Positions 33,270-43,548 of a stretch of DNA of 64,000 nt are shown here, piece after piece (position 1 is the stretch's first letter; every line of letters starts with the position of its first letter). The position numbers and the translations under genes are program-made. The DNA is from Flavivirga sp. 57AJ16 (GTDB lineage Bacteria; Bacteroidota; Bacteroidia; Flavobacteriales; Flavobacteriaceae), in assembly GCF_028736925.1 (NCBI RefSeq), contig NZ_JAQZAT010000001.1, positions 124,001 through 188,000 of the forward strand, given 5' to 3'. Under the pieces are notes generated by a model. That model ran no database searches. It saw only the letters and a list, made by a program, of their open reading frames with translations, and was not told the DNA's origin.

Positions 33270-33432
33270 ATACCAATTATGAAGTAAAATAAACCTAATA
33301 ATTCGCTTCTATTACACTTATATTTCAAGATAAAATAAAACCATAAACTAAGGCTATGCTTTAATTTTCTATTTCATCTAAGTGCACTATAATTCAAATT
33401 ATTTAAGGCTCATTTTACTTCATAATTGGTAT
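33270..33432. mobile_element. 163-bp MITE-like element with 21-bp perfect terminal inverted repeats
   Basis: The ends 33270-33290 and 33412-33432 are perfect 21-bp inverted repeats beginning ATACCAATTATGAAGT. The interior is AT-rich and non-coding. It lies 4 bp after the stop of the mannose-6-phosphate isomerase-like gene and 64 bp before the GH76 start. No clear target duplication is visible. Confidence 0.75.
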
Positions 33433-33436
33433 AATT

Positions 33437-35212
33437 CTATTTTATAAAGGCTTTCACAAACATTATGGGCTTTTGGCTTAAATTTTTAACGGTATATTCT
33501 TGAACTGAGGCGGGAATTAATATCGATTCGGCATAATTATATAGAGTCGATTTTCCATTAGCTATAATTTCAATTTTATCTCCTTGAACCAAACTTAAAA
33601 CATGTGCTTTACCGTGCATTTCAATATTTGTTGAATTTTTCAAAATATATCTATGAACATCATAAAGGTGTTTTTTGTGAGTTGGCAAGTGGTATAAATC
33701 AAAATCAGAACTCCTTTCTTTTAATCTAGGTTTAGAAATCAACTCATCATTAACGCGTTGTCCTGAATATTCAAAAACAACATTATCCAACCCTCGTTTC
33801 AAATTTAAGGGCCTTGGCTTTCCATCTAAACCTGGACGTAACCAATCATACATTTTAAAGGTAAAAATATATGGTGTTGAGCTTATTTCCAATACAAGGT
33901 TACCTTCACCCGCACTATGGATTGTACCTGGAGGAATAAGATATAATTCGTGCTTAATTGATTTAAAACGCTGAACAAAATCGGTTATTTCAACTTCCTT
34001 CTCTTCTTTAATACTGTTACTTAATTCAGTCTCAAATTTTTTAGGGTCTATACCATCTTGAAAACCAAGATACACATGGGCATCATCAGAACAATCCAAA
34101 ATATAATAAGTTTCTTCTTGTGTAATATTTTCACCGAAATGTTCTTTAATGTATGACAACTGTGGATGACATTGAACAGAAAGATTACCACCTTTGTAAG
34201 TATCTAAAAAATCAAACCGTATAGGGAATTCGTAACCGTAAATATCATAATCCTTCCCTAAAACACTTTCTCCAGAAAAAAACATTAAAAAGTCGAATGA
34301 AAATTCTAGCATAACCTTAGAGCTTTCAATAATAACACCATTTTCTGGTAGTATCAATTCGAAAGACCAGGCATAATTTACGACATCTTCTTGTAAGCCT
34401 TTTATTTTATCCTTTATCCATTGACCTCCCCAAACACCAGGTTCAAACCATGGTCTTACCCGTATTGGAGACTTTAATAAGCTCTTAATGCTTGAACGCC
34501 AATGGCTTCCTTCAATCCATGAGATATTTTCGGTTCTTTGTCCGTCAATGAAGTAGTCAATATTATCTTTAATTTCATTTTTATGCCTATTAAGAACAAT
34601 CCAATCAACGAAGTAGAAGCGTTTGTACATCATTCCTGGATTGTCTGCATGTGTTGCTCCTAGGTTATTAATACTACCGGCCCTAGATCTAAATTGAATT
34701 TCATTCTTGCTAATTTCAAAATAAACCAATTTCGAAGATTCTACCGGAACTAGTGAAGCTCCTTTACCATAATAAATTATTAATGAATCGCATGCCTGCT
34801 CTACTAAACCATCTAGTTGTTTTTCATCAAAAAAATCAATTAAATTTAAACTTGTAACTTTTCCAAAAACAGGGTCGTCTCCTCCTAAAAAAGGAGAAAC
34901 CAAATCATCTATGGTCTCCTCGTCCTTATATGTTTTTTCAACGTTTATCCATTGAGGTTCAATATTAATTTTTTTGAAAGATTCTGACAGTTTCCCTTTT
35001 ACTTCTTCAAAATTGATACCCACATAACCATCTATTTTAATCTGCTTAAATGTGGCCAATTCTTTGGCTAATGAATCATATCCTATGTTAATTAGATTAT
35101 CCGAAATTTTATGTGTAGGATATATATCATATCCAACGTCTAAATTCGATTTTAATAAGGGCAGCTCATACTGCGTAGTTTCTCTTATATTAACATTACC
35201 AACCTCAATCAT
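33437..35212 (-). CDS. Class I mannose-6-phosphate isomerase-like protein, extended form
   Basis: A 591-residue protein. The C-terminal two thirds carry cupin-type metal-site features of class I mannose-6-phosphate isomerases: VQCHPQLSYI, EETYYILDC, and PPGTIHSAGEGNLVLEIS. The N-terminal ~190 residues form an extra region seen in long Bacteroidota homologues, with no P-loop visible. The enzyme would convert mannose-6-phosphate to fructose-6-phosphate in the cytoplasm, linking mannan breakdown to glycolysis together with the ROK kinase upstream. Confidence 0.8.
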   Translation of the reverse strand: MIEVGNVNIRETTQYELPLLKSNLDVGYDIYPTHKISDNLINIGYDSLAKELATFKQIKIDGYVGINFEEVKGKLSESFKKINIEPQWINVEKTYKDEETIDDLVSPFLGGDDPVFGKVTSLNLIDFFDEKQLDGLVEQACDSLIIYYGKGASLVPVESSKLVYFEISKNEIQFRSRAGSINNLGATHADNPGMMYKRFYFVDWIVLNRHKNEIKDNIDYFIDGQRTENISWIEGSHWRSSIKSLLKSPIRVRPWFEPGVWGGQWIKDKIKGLQEDVVNYAWSFELILPENGVIIESSKVMLEFSFDFLMFFSGESVLGKDYDIYGYEFPIRFDFLDTYKGGNLSVQCHPQLSYIKEHFGENITQEETYYILDCSDDAHVYLGFQDGIDPKKFETELSNSIKEEKEVEITDFVQRFKSIKHELYLIPPGTIHSAGEGNLVLEISSTPYIFTFKMYDWLRPGLDGKPRPLNLKRGLDNVVFEYSGQRVNDELISKPRLKERSSDFDLYHLPTHKKHLYDVHRYILKNSTNIEMHGKAHVLSLVQGDKIEIIANGKSTLYNYAESILIPASVQEYTVKNLSQKPIMFVKAFIK

Positions 35213-35244
35213 ACTTTTTAACTTTTTTATTTTTTTAATAAAAA

Positions 35245-35296
35245 AAGCTTAAGTTCATAAGTACATCATTTAATTAACCTATGAACTTAAAAGCTT
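35245..35296 (-). terminator. Inverted repeat between the LamG protein and isomerase genes
   Basis: AAGCTTAAGTTCATA (35245-35259) pairs with TATGAACTTAAAAGCTT (35280-35296) with a two-base bulge. On the minus strand it is followed by TTTTTTATTAAAAAAAT, so it probably ends the LamG transcript before the isomerase gene. Confidence 0.5.
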
Positions 35297-35347
35297 CTAA
35301 CGACTAACTATTAACTAACTTTTTTGTTATGTTATTTTATACTTTTT

Positions 35348-36325
35348 TTAATTTACTATCATCTTTTTAACAAAATGCTTTCCTTCTAAAGTTCCTTTTA
35401 ATATATATAAACCATTAGATTTATCAGACAAATCAATTGAATCAACGATTTTAGATAATGAACCTGTTTTAACCAATTGTCCTGTAATGGTATATATATC
35501 ATATGAAACCATTTCATTTATGGATGATTCTACTTTAAACACACCGTTTGATGGATTTGGATAGATACTGAATGACTTTTGAAGTAATTCATCATGGATG
35601 CTTAAACTTGTATTTAACTGCCAAGTTGTACCGGCCCCTAATGTGGCACTGGTAAGGTTTACTTGTTCCTCGGCGGTAGTCCCCGATCCTTCGTCTAGTT
35701 TCCAATTTGCTACCAAACCTGTTTCTGATCCAGTTAAAAAAGAAGCCATTGAGGCTTGAATTTCTCCTGCAGTACGGGCCACATTCCAAATACGCACATC
35801 ACTTAACTGTCCTGATAAGCGTCTATCTGACCAAGTAGGGTGTTCTCCTAAATAAAAATTCAGTTGGGAGACCAATATAGGATTATTTCCCATTTGAGAA
35901 CCTTCTGATACGCCATTATAAAACACCTCTGCCTTGCTACCATCATACACTACGGCCACATGGGTCCATGTGTTTAGAGGCAAATCGTTGTTGGCAGTGG
36001 TTGTAAACCAATTTCCGTTAGCTACACCTACGCCCATATTAAATTCTGCCTTTTGGCCATTTAATCGAATTGTAAAGCCTCTGGAGCCGTCGCCTCCATC
36101 AATATATTGCACATTAGACATGATAGTACCCCCACCACCAGCGTAAATATTTACCCAGGCTTCTGCGGTAAAAACTGCAGGTGAATAACTTGCTGAAGTA
36201 CCACAATCTACAAGGCTGGCAGCATCAGTTGCATCAAATTCAAGTGTATTTCTTGTTTGTGCTTCTATAGTTGTGAATCCAACACTTAATAGGATACACA
36301 AATATAGGTTAGTAATTTTTTTCAT
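35348..36325 (-). CDS. LamG-domain secreted protein with type IX sorting tail
   Basis: A 325-residue protein with a signal peptide (LYLCILLSVGFTTIEAQ). It has a LamG/concanavalin-like domain (FTAEAWVNIYAGGG to SDVRIWNVARTAGEI, about residues 45-195) and a C-terminal type A sorting domain (SFSIYPNPSNGVFKVE ending LEGKHFVKKMIVN) that targets it to the type IX secretion system. LamG domains bind carbohydrate. Inside the mannan locus it is probably a surface or secreted glycan-binding protein without catalytic function. Confidence 0.8.
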   Translation of the reverse strand: MKKITNLYLCILLSVGFTTIEAQTRNTLEFDATDAASLVDCGTSASYSPAVFTAEAWVNIYAGGGGTIMSNVQYIDGGDGSRGFTIRLNGQKAEFNMGVGVANGNWFTTTANNDLPLNTWTHVAVVYDGSKAEVFYNGVSEGSQMGNNPILVSQLNFYLGEHPTWSDRRLSGQLSDVRIWNVARTAGEIQASMASFLTGSETGLVANWKLDEGSGTTAEEQVNLTSATLGAGTTWQLNTSLSIHDELLQKSFSIYPNPSNGVFKVESSINEMVSYDIYTITGQLVKTGSLSKIVDSIDLSDKSNGLYILKGTLEGKHFVKKMIVN

Positions 36326-36404
36326 AATACCTTTAATTTAAATAGTTAATAATATTTATAACTTAAGTAGGTTATTATACTTATTTGTGGTTTATTTTTT
36401 GTTT

Positions 36405-37598
36405 TCATTCTTTAAATTTTGCAGCTCTTCCATAAGCTTCAATCAAAGCTGCTTGCTGTAATAACCATTTGGAGCGTCCTTCATTTTGCCCAGACCAATC
36501 TTCATAGAAGCGGCCATCTGAAGTTCGAGCATTTTCCCATGCATAATCAATGTTATCAATAAATGTTTCTACATAATCTTTTGATTTTTGGTCATGCTCG
36601 GAGAGTTCGATAAATGAGGTCATTAATTCAACATTAAACCATGAGTCATTAGCCGGGTAAAATATTTTGTCATTAACGACCCTAGTAAATTTAGAATAGG
36701 CAGAACGTGCGGTTGCTATAGCCTGATCTAGGTAAGAAGAGTCATTTGTGATTTCATATAAGTTGACTCCAGACATTATCATCATTGCCGCATTATAAGT
36801 CCATTTTACGGGATTTACCTGGCCAGTTGCAATGCTCTTGTCATTCCAGTATAGATTATCGGTATCACGAAGATTATTATAATTCCATTGATAAGTACGC
36901 TTTGCAAAATCAAGGTAACCAATCATATTAGTCTCCTTATACAGTTCGGATGCTACAAAAGAAGCATATGCGGTTGTATTAGCAGCCTTAATGCAATTGG
37001 CTTCGTTTGTACAATCTTTTGAAACAGCTTCTAACCAATATAATCCACCACCAAGGCGGTTATCTTCACCAGACATTATAAAATCCACCAATTTAATTGC
37101 TCTGTCTAAGTAAGCTTGTTCATTTGTTAATCGATAGGCATCAATGAACTCCATGGCAACTATTGCGGCATCATCATAATAATGGTCTGATGCCGTTTCG
37201 GCAATTGGATACGCCTGATAAGATGGCAATACAGGCCTATTATCGTAAAAAGCCTCAACACCTCCAAACTCTTTAGTTAGAATACTTTTGTCGTATCCTA
37301 AATCGTAAAGTACATTCGCTGCTGTCAGCATTCCCACGTAAGGCCATAAATAACAATACTTATTATCTCCTGCACCACTCGGTGAGTTTTCTCTATATAA
37401 ATCACCTGCTTTATATTGTTGTTGAATTAAGTCATAGACAGCCTTAGCTTTTTCCTTGTAACTTAAATTATTTGGATCATCTGGTACAACAACGCCATCG
37501 TCTGTAGGTAATATTATTTCATTATCTTTTGCTTCACTACACTTCAAAAGAGTAGAGCAAAAAAAGATCAACATACATTTAGCAATCATTTTTTTCAT
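36405..37598 (-). CDS. GH76-family alpha-1,6-mannanase, lipoprotein (second copy)
   Basis: A 397-residue lipoprotein (CSTLLKCSEAKD). The GH76 features are the Asp pair in HYYDDAAIVAMEF and WTYNAAMMIMSGVNLYE. It is clearly diverged from the GH76 at 31964, so the two enzymes may differ in cellular location or in tolerance of side chains. It starts 11 bp downstream of the SusE-like gene and probably belongs to the susCDE transcript. Confidence 0.85.
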   Translation of the reverse strand: MKKMIAKCMLIFFCSTLLKCSEAKDNEIILPTDDGVVVPDDPNNLSYKEKAKAVYDLIQQQYKAGDLYRENSPSGAGDNKYCYLWPYVGMLTAANVLYDLGYDKSILTKEFGGVEAFYDNRPVLPSYQAYPIAETASDHYYDDAAIVAMEFIDAYRLTNEQAYLDRAIKLVDFIMSGEDNRLGGGLYWLEAVSKDCTNEANCIKAANTTAYASFVASELYKETNMIGYLDFAKRTYQWNYNNLRDTDNLYWNDKSIATGQVNPVKWTYNAAMMIMSGVNLYEITNDSSYLDQAIATARSAYSKFTRVVNDKIFYPANDSWFNVELMTSFIELSEHDQKSKDYVETFIDNIDYAWENARTSDGRFYEDWSGQNEGRSKWLLQQAALIEAYGRAAKFKE

Positions 37599-37609
37599 AT
37601 TTACTTTAA

Positions 37610-38842
37610 TTAATTAAGAGAAAATTCGTGATAATATTCATCTGCTTTTGGATCGAAAATCATTCTACATGTAAATGCCTTACCATTGTAAGCGTCAGAA
37701 AATTTATATGCACCTTGCCAATATCCTGCATCAGGGCCCAAGAAAAACACACTAAAATAACCTTCTGGTTCACCTCCATTCGGTCTACCACCATATCCAT
37801 CAAATCCAGGTACTAAAGAGGCATTTAAAGCATCATTGTGATAACTTCCTATATATGAAACCGTACCATCCAATAAATATTTAAACTTATATCTTTCTTC
37901 TTCCCAACCCAACCAGGATGGAGCTTCGGGAGCCCCTGGGGTTAAAAAGTCAAAATATCCATCAGTAGCTTCAAAAGTGTGGTTTCCTATATATTGAAAA
38001 TTTGCCTTAGTGATTTGATTGGCAAGAATATATAGCTCTAGATCTTCCATTAATTCGTAAGATATTGTTGACTTGGCAAGATTCATTCGAATTCTATAAA
38101 CCCCCTCCTCAATTGAAATAGAGGTAGGCGTGTCACTTTGCCTAATTTTACCTTCACTGTTTACATAAAAAGTAGTTAGATCGGGAGCATTAGGATCGTT
38201 TGTATTTACGATAAAGAATTCACCTGTTTTTAATTTCGTGATAGATTCAAACACACCAGGCTCGATGTTATCATAAGGAAGCCTACTTGATATTTGTTTA
38301 AATGCGACCCCATTGGCTGTATCGGCACCTTCGGTAGCAGAACCATAGATGTACATATAGTCTGGGAATACAGCTAATCCCTCAGGCCTTGTAATATTTA
38401 TGGTACCTACATCGTCGTATAATGTCTGATTGAAAGAACTTGTAGCTCTAACAGTCCAAATAATATTGCCGGATTCTAGTTGTTGAATACCTCCTTTGGA
38501 GGCTGCAATATTCAAATAAACTTGTTGCAGATCTAAATTAGTTCCACCACCATTACCCTTTGACAAAAAGGAACTTATAGGCTCTGAGAAGTCCCCGCCC
38601 TCTTCATCAAATAAAACTTCATAAATCACCAGACCTCCATCTACAGAAGTTGATTGAGACCATGTAAATTCTACATTTGAACCGTTTTCAATATCTAGAA
38701 CCAATTGTTCTCCAGAACTTGGAGATAAAAGCTCTCCTAATTGAGAGAACTCAGTTTCTAATTTGTAATTATCTTCATTACATGACACGAATGTAAAAAG
38801 ACTAAGAACAAAAATAATTGCGGATTTTAATATCTTTTTCAT
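37610..38842 (-). CDS. SusE-type outer-membrane lipoprotein
   Basis: About 410 residues. Lipobox VSCNEDN, followed by a SusE N-terminal Ig-like domain (LLSPSSGEQLVLDIENGSNV with EFTWSQS) and later starch-binding-like folds with conserved Trp/Tyr. SusE/SusF proteins bind glycan at the cell surface. The ATG at 38842 overlaps the susD stop by one base (TAATG); the in-frame TTG two codons earlier is unnecessary. It should help capture mannan for the SusCD pair. Confidence 0.8.
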   Translation of the reverse strand: MKKILKSAIIFVLSLFTFVSCNEDNYKLETEFSQLGELLSPSSGEQLVLDIENGSNVEFTWSQSTSVDGGLVIYEVLFDEEGGDFSEPISSFLSKGNGGGTNLDLQQVYLNIAASKGGIQQLESGNIIWTVRATSSFNQTLYDDVGTINITRPEGLAVFPDYMYIYGSATEGADTANGVAFKQISSRLPYDNIEPGVFESITKLKTGEFFIVNTNDPNAPDLTTFYVNSEGKIRQSDTPTSISIEEGVYRIRMNLAKSTISYELMEDLELYILANQITKANFQYIGNHTFEATDGYFDFLTPGAPEAPSWLGWEEERYKFKYLLDGTVSYIGSYHNDALNASLVPGFDGYGGRPNGGEPEGYFSVFFLGPDAGYWQGAYKFSDAYNGKAFTCRMIFDPKADEYYHEFSLN

Positions 38843-40398
38843 TACCAATTTGGATTTTGTGTTAAATTTTTATTTAAGTCTCTTTCACTTTGTGGTATTG
38901 GCCACAAATAATCTTTAGCTGGATCGAAAGTTCTAAAGTCAACTCTTATATAGCCATCATCTTCTAGGGATTCATCGGTTTTAAAACCATGTAGCCAGCC
39001 ACTATTTACTGTTTCAGATAGTCTCCATCTTCTAATATCAAAGAAACGATGACCAGCTTCAAAAGCCAATTCAACCCTTCTTTCATTTCTTATAATTGTG
39101 CGCAAGCTTGCTTGTCCGCCTCCAGGAAAATCAAGAGCTGAACCAATTAGACCTGCCCTTTCCCGTATTAGTTTGATAGTCATATCCCAATCTTGTTCAG
39201 TAAAGGAACCCAGCTCATTTTTTGCTTCAGCATAATTCAACAATACTTCAGCATAGCGAATTAAAATGAGGTCCAGTCCAGAATTTGTTTGATTTCTAGC
39301 ATTTATATCAAAATATTTAGCAACATAGTATCCTGTTTGCGTAGTATTTGAAGAATAATTATACCCATTTGGTTCGGCTCCAGGGGACGTATCAATGGTT
39401 ATCTGACTACCATCAAAATCTGTCCAAGAATGACCATTATAAAGTATGGTCGCTTCTAGTCTTGGGTCTCTGTTTACGTAAGGATTGTTCTCGTCATAAC
39501 CTGATGATGCATCCGTAATTTCTTTGCCGTCTATTGTTAAATAACTATCTACCAACTCTTGAAGTGGAGAAAAATTAGCATAACCACTTTGGCTTGGTGG
39601 TATTAGTGAGTATTGATTGTTATGCTCCCTATCTATCGGAATATATTGTAGACTAAGAATGATCTCATCATTATTTTCATTTTGTGGTTGAAAAAGTCCT
39701 TCATAATCAGGAAACAGACTGTACTCACCAATTAATTCACCAGCCAAATTTACTGTCGATTGATAATCTTCATTATATAAATGCACTTTAGATTTAAATG
39801 CTATTCCAGCATCCTTGGTTATTCTGCCAGGTTCATCAGTCTCAGGTAAGTTGTTTATTGCCGTAGCCAATTCAGTATAAATAAAGTCAGTGACAATACT
39901 TTTATCTGTCCTAACTAACTGCAAGGATTCATCTATACTTATCTCATCTATAACAAGCGGTACATCACCATATAATTCAACTAAATAGAAATAATGTAAC
40001 GCTCTTATAAATCTGGCTTGCGCCTTATATGATTCTCTGTTTGATTCAGAAATATCTTCAACATTATCAATATTGTTCATAAAGATATTAGCACGTCGTA
40101 TACCTTCGTATCTGCTGGACCAAGCACCTGTTACTACTCCATTAGAGGCATCATAGTTCCCATTTCCAATATTTCTATAATCTTCTCTTCTTGTATAAGC
40201 ATCATCAGATAAAGCATTAAAATACAAATAGGCATCCGCATTCCATATATCTGCATACATTGAATTAAGAAATATATTCGCGTCTTCATCTGTTTTCCAA
40301 AATGTTAATTCACTCCTAGCATCCAATGGCGCAAGATCCAAATTAGAACATCCAAAACCTGTTGTTATAAGCAATATTGCTATTATTATTTTTTTCAT
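38842..40398 (-). CDS. SusD/RagB-family glycan-binding lipoprotein
   Basis: A 518-residue lipoprotein (LITTGFGCSNLDLAP). The helical TPR-type scaffold (ARFIRALHYFYLVELYGDVP) and the conserved C-terminal YLWPIPQSERDLN are SusD hallmarks. It forms the lid of the SusC transporter and binds oligosaccharides. It lies 11 bp after susC. Confidence 0.95.
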   Translation of the reverse strand: MKKIIIAILLITTGFGCSNLDLAPLDARSELTFWKTDEDANIFLNSMYADIWNADAYLYFNALSDDAYTRREDYRNIGNGNYDASNGVVTGAWSSRYEGIRRANIFMNNIDNVEDISESNRESYKAQARFIRALHYFYLVELYGDVPLVIDEISIDESLQLVRTDKSIVTDFIYTELATAINNLPETDEPGRITKDAGIAFKSKVHLYNEDYQSTVNLAGELIGEYSLFPDYEGLFQPQNENNDEIILSLQYIPIDREHNNQYSLIPPSQSGYANFSPLQELVDSYLTIDGKEITDASSGYDENNPYVNRDPRLEATILYNGHSWTDFDGSQITIDTSPGAEPNGYNYSSNTTQTGYYVAKYFDINARNQTNSGLDLILIRYAEVLLNYAEAKNELGSFTEQDWDMTIKLIRERAGLIGSALDFPGGGQASLRTIIRNERRVELAFEAGHRFFDIRRWRLSETVNSGWLHGFKTDESLEDDGYIRVDFRTFDPAKDYLWPIPQSERDLNKNLTQNPNW

Positions 40399-40409
40399 CG
40401 TTTAAATTT

Positions 40410-43400
40410 TTATAAGTTAATGTCTAAGCCTACTGATAAAACCTTAGAAACTGGGTAAACACGTCCACTCGCTGCTGCACCACCTCCAAAAACTTCAGGG
40501 TCTAGTCCGTTATTCATTGGGCTTAATGTAATTAAATTGAGACCTGACAAATAAATTCTTGCATTATCAAAACCTACTTTAGAAGCTATAGAAGTTGGAA
40601 ACGTGTATCCTACTTGTATATTTTTAAGTCTAACATATTTAGCATCTTGTATATAAAAATCTGACCTTGCTGCATTATTAACCGATTCGGCCCCTACGGT
40701 TAACCTTGGATAGGTAGCATCTGTATTAACTGGTGTCCAACGATCTATATGTCGGGGAAACACTGGGCCTTCATTACTGTTATGAAATGCCTCTGTTATT
40801 TCTCCTCTAACCCATTGAGATCTTTTACCAACGCCTTGAATAAGCATTGAAAAATCAAAACCTTTCCAATCTAATCTATAGGTAAAACCAAACGTGTATC
40901 TTGGAAAAGGATTACCAACAATAAACCTGTCACCTTCATAATCGATGTCACCATCCCCATTTTTATCTACATATTTTATATCACCTGGCTTAACACTTGT
41001 TGCAAAAATGGGCGTTGCACTGTTTGCTATTTCTTCTTCCGATTGAAAAAAACCATCAGAACGCAGTGCATAATAAGAATTAATAGGGAAGCCCTCTCTA
41101 AGTATGGTTTGAACATCGCCTCCGTTTATAAATTCTTTGTCTTTTAAATCAACTATTTCATTAACATTATCTGAAGCATTTAGGCTAAACGAATGATTTA
41201 CTTTACCAGTTGACATTTTATAATCCACGCTTAATTCCCATCCTCTATTTCTTACTGATCCCGCATTTTGAAAGGGTTGCCCTAAACCGTAAGTAGCAGG
41301 TACCGGAAGCTGTAGTAGTATGTCTTCTGTAAGATTATCAAATACCTCCGCTGTTATATTTAATTTATTTTTAAAAAACGCTAGGTCAATGCCAAGGTTT
41401 TTCATCGTGGAAGTTTCCCATGTTCTTGATTGATTAGAAACAGAATAATAGGCTCCAGACACGCCTACTCCCCCAAAACTATAAACACTACTACTTGTAT
41501 TCACCAAACTCTGATATCCATATAAATCATTAATATCTTGATTACCAAGTTGACCCCATGAGGCTCTTATCTTAGCAAATGACACAACTTCACTTATAGT
41601 TTCAAAGAATTTTTCCTTACTTAAAACCCAACCTAGTGAAATGGAGGGGAAAGTTCCCCATCTATAATCCGAACCAAAACGAGATGAACCATCATATCTT
41701 ACATTCCCTTCAAGCAAATATTTATCTGCATATGTATAACCTATTCTATAAAACACAGATTTAATTGCCCATTCATTGCCAGAGCCATAAGTACCACTCT
41801 GTAAAATTTCTGAAGTATTGTCTATAACGCCAAAATCATTACCAGCTACATCTAGTCCTGTTACACCAAAAAAATCAGTTCTGAAACTTTCAGATGAACC
41901 ACCAATCATGAAACTTAAATTGTGATTTTCCAAAGGCTCTATGTTATAATTAGCTGTTAAGTATGGATTTAAATATAATGACCTTCCATACTGATCTGCT
42001 ACCTGATTCTGATTATCTCCTCCACCTGGATATGCATACTCTATGGCTTTTCTAAATTCATGAGTTTTATTGCTAACAATATTACCTCCAAACACACCCT
42101 TAATAAATAAATTATTTAAAGGTTCATACTCTAGACTAACATTCCATAAAAATTCATCATTTTGGCTATTCCGTTCACCTCCTTTTTCTAATCTGGCCAA
42201 ACTATTACCATTACTACCACTTACCAACGTATAGTCCCCGTTTTCATCCACATCATCATAAATGGTTGGTATTCTCATAGTTGGCTCAATTAACCATTCT
42301 GTAAACCAAGCATGATTCTTTATATCATTCCTAACAAAAGACATACGTCCTCCAGCTTTTAACTTATCATTGATTTTTTTGTCTAAATTGATGCGCATGT
42401 TGTAACGCTTATAGCCATAATCTGGCCCTTTAAACAAACTTTCCTGATTTAAATATCCTAATGACAAAAAATAGTTTAACCCATTATCAGCTCCACTCAT
42501 AGAAAGATTATGACTGCTTTGTTTTCCATAATCCTTAAAAAGGCCTTCATAGAAATTCCCATGATATCCTTGCTCTTTATATGCCAATATATCTTCTGGA
42601 GAGAAAGCAGGCGCAAGACCAGAATTAACCAAAGCTTCATTTCTTAAAGTAGCATAGACCCATGGCTCTACAAACTTTGGAAAGTTGGTCGGTTCTTGTA
42701 TACCAAAAGATCCATTATATACAAATTTAGGTTTTCCCTCTACACCATTTTTAGTTGTTACTAATACAACACCGTTTGCCGCTCTAGAACCATAAATGGA
42801 TGCTGAAGCCGCATCTTTTAAAACACTAATACTTTTAATGTTATTAGGGTTTACATTATTGAGCGAACTAACAATGCCATCTACAACAATAAGTGGCGTG
42901 TTTCCATTAATGGTACTAATACCTCTAATATTGATTTGTGGAAGCGTTCCCGGTTCAGATGTGCCCTGTTGAATTTGCAACCCTGGAGACTCTCCCTGTA
43001 ATGCTTGATAAGCATTTGTTACTGGTTTGCCTTTAACACTTTTCTCATTTATAACACTAACCGCCCCAATAAGGTTTACTTTTTTCTTGGTTCCATACCC
43101 CACAACAATAACCTCATCCAATTTGCTTAAGTCTTCTTCCAATACAATTTCAAATGCATCGACATTTCCTAAAAGACTGACTTCTTTTTGAATATATCCC
43201 AAATAGGATGCTATAATGCTTTTTGAAGATGAACTTACAAGTCTTAATTGAAATTTCCCATCAAAATCGGTCACTGTTCCATTAGATGTATCACTCTCTA
43301 AAATGGATGCTCCAGGTAAGGGTTGATTATTGCTCATAACCGTTCCCGTTATCACTCGGTCTTGAGAAAATGAGTTTAAAGAAAACCCTAAGAGCAAGAA

Positions 43401-43427
43401 TAGTATAATTAATTTTAGCTTAATCAT
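40410..43427 (-). CDS. SusC/RagA-family TonB-dependent glycan transporter
   Basis: A 1005-residue outer-membrane transporter: signal peptide (LIILFLLLGFSLNSFSQ), carboxypeptidase-regulatory-like domain (VITGTVMSNNQPLPGASILE), the SusC signature before the plug (LDEVIVVGYGTKKKVNL), plug (DAASASIYGSRAANGVVLVT) and C-terminal barrel. With SusD it imports mannan oligosaccharides. It has its own upstream region with a TATATTTG element and an operator-like palindrome. Confidence 0.95.
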   Translation of the reverse strand: MIKLKLIILFLLLGFSLNSFSQDRVITGTVMSNNQPLPGASILESDTSNGTVTDFDGKFQLRLVSSSSKSIIASYLGYIQKEVSLLGNVDAFEIVLEEDLSKLDEVIVVGYGTKKKVNLIGAVSVINEKSVKGKPVTNAYQALQGESPGLQIQQGTSEPGTLPQINIRGISTINGNTPLIVVDGIVSSLNNVNPNNIKSISVLKDAASASIYGSRAANGVVLVTTKNGVEGKPKFVYNGSFGIQEPTNFPKFVEPWVYATLRNEALVNSGLAPAFSPEDILAYKEQGYHGNFYEGLFKDYGKQSSHNLSMSGADNGLNYFLSLGYLNQESLFKGPDYGYKRYNMRINLDKKINDKLKAGGRMSFVRNDIKNHAWFTEWLIEPTMRIPTIYDDVDENGDYTLVSGSNGNSLARLEKGGERNSQNDEFLWNVSLEYEPLNNLFIKGVFGGNIVSNKTHEFRKAIEYAYPGGGDNQNQVADQYGRSLYLNPYLTANYNIEPLENHNLSFMIGGSSESFRTDFFGVTGLDVAGNDFGVIDNTSEILQSGTYGSGNEWAIKSVFYRIGYTYADKYLLEGNVRYDGSSRFGSDYRWGTFPSISLGWVLSKEKFFETISEVVSFAKIRASWGQLGNQDINDLYGYQSLVNTSSSVYSFGGVGVSGAYYSVSNQSRTWETSTMKNLGIDLAFFKNKLNITAEVFDNLTEDILLQLPVPATYGLGQPFQNAGSVRNRGWELSVDYKMSTGKVNHSFSLNASDNVNEIVDLKDKEFINGGDVQTILREGFPINSYYALRSDGFFQSEEEIANSATPIFATSVKPGDIKYVDKNGDGDIDYEGDRFIVGNPFPRYTFGFTYRLDWKGFDFSMLIQGVGKRSQWVRGEITEAFHNSNEGPVFPRHIDRWTPVNTDATYPRLTVGAESVNNAARSDFYIQDAKYVRLKNIQVGYTFPTSIASKVGFDNARIYLSGLNLITLSPMNNGLDPEVFGGGAAASGRVYPVSKVLSVGLDINL

Positions 43428-43486
43428 AGTTTAATTAGTTTTAGTTTCAGTTTTAGTTTAGTTTTAATTTCAATAATTTAATGTCC

Positions 43487-43511
43487 ATATGTTTGAACAT
43501 ATTCAAATATA
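43487..43511 (-). promoter_or_regulatory. susC promoter with GntR-type operator
   Basis: On the minus strand TATATTTG (43504-43511) fits the -7 consensus and is followed at once by the palindrome ATATGTTCAAACATAT (43487-43502). The same order, -7 element then a TWTGTWC..WACATA palindrome, occurs before gntR at 48720-48744. Confidence 0.6.
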
Positions 43512-43548
43512 TAAAAATATTTTATATTTAATAAAATTTTAACATTTT

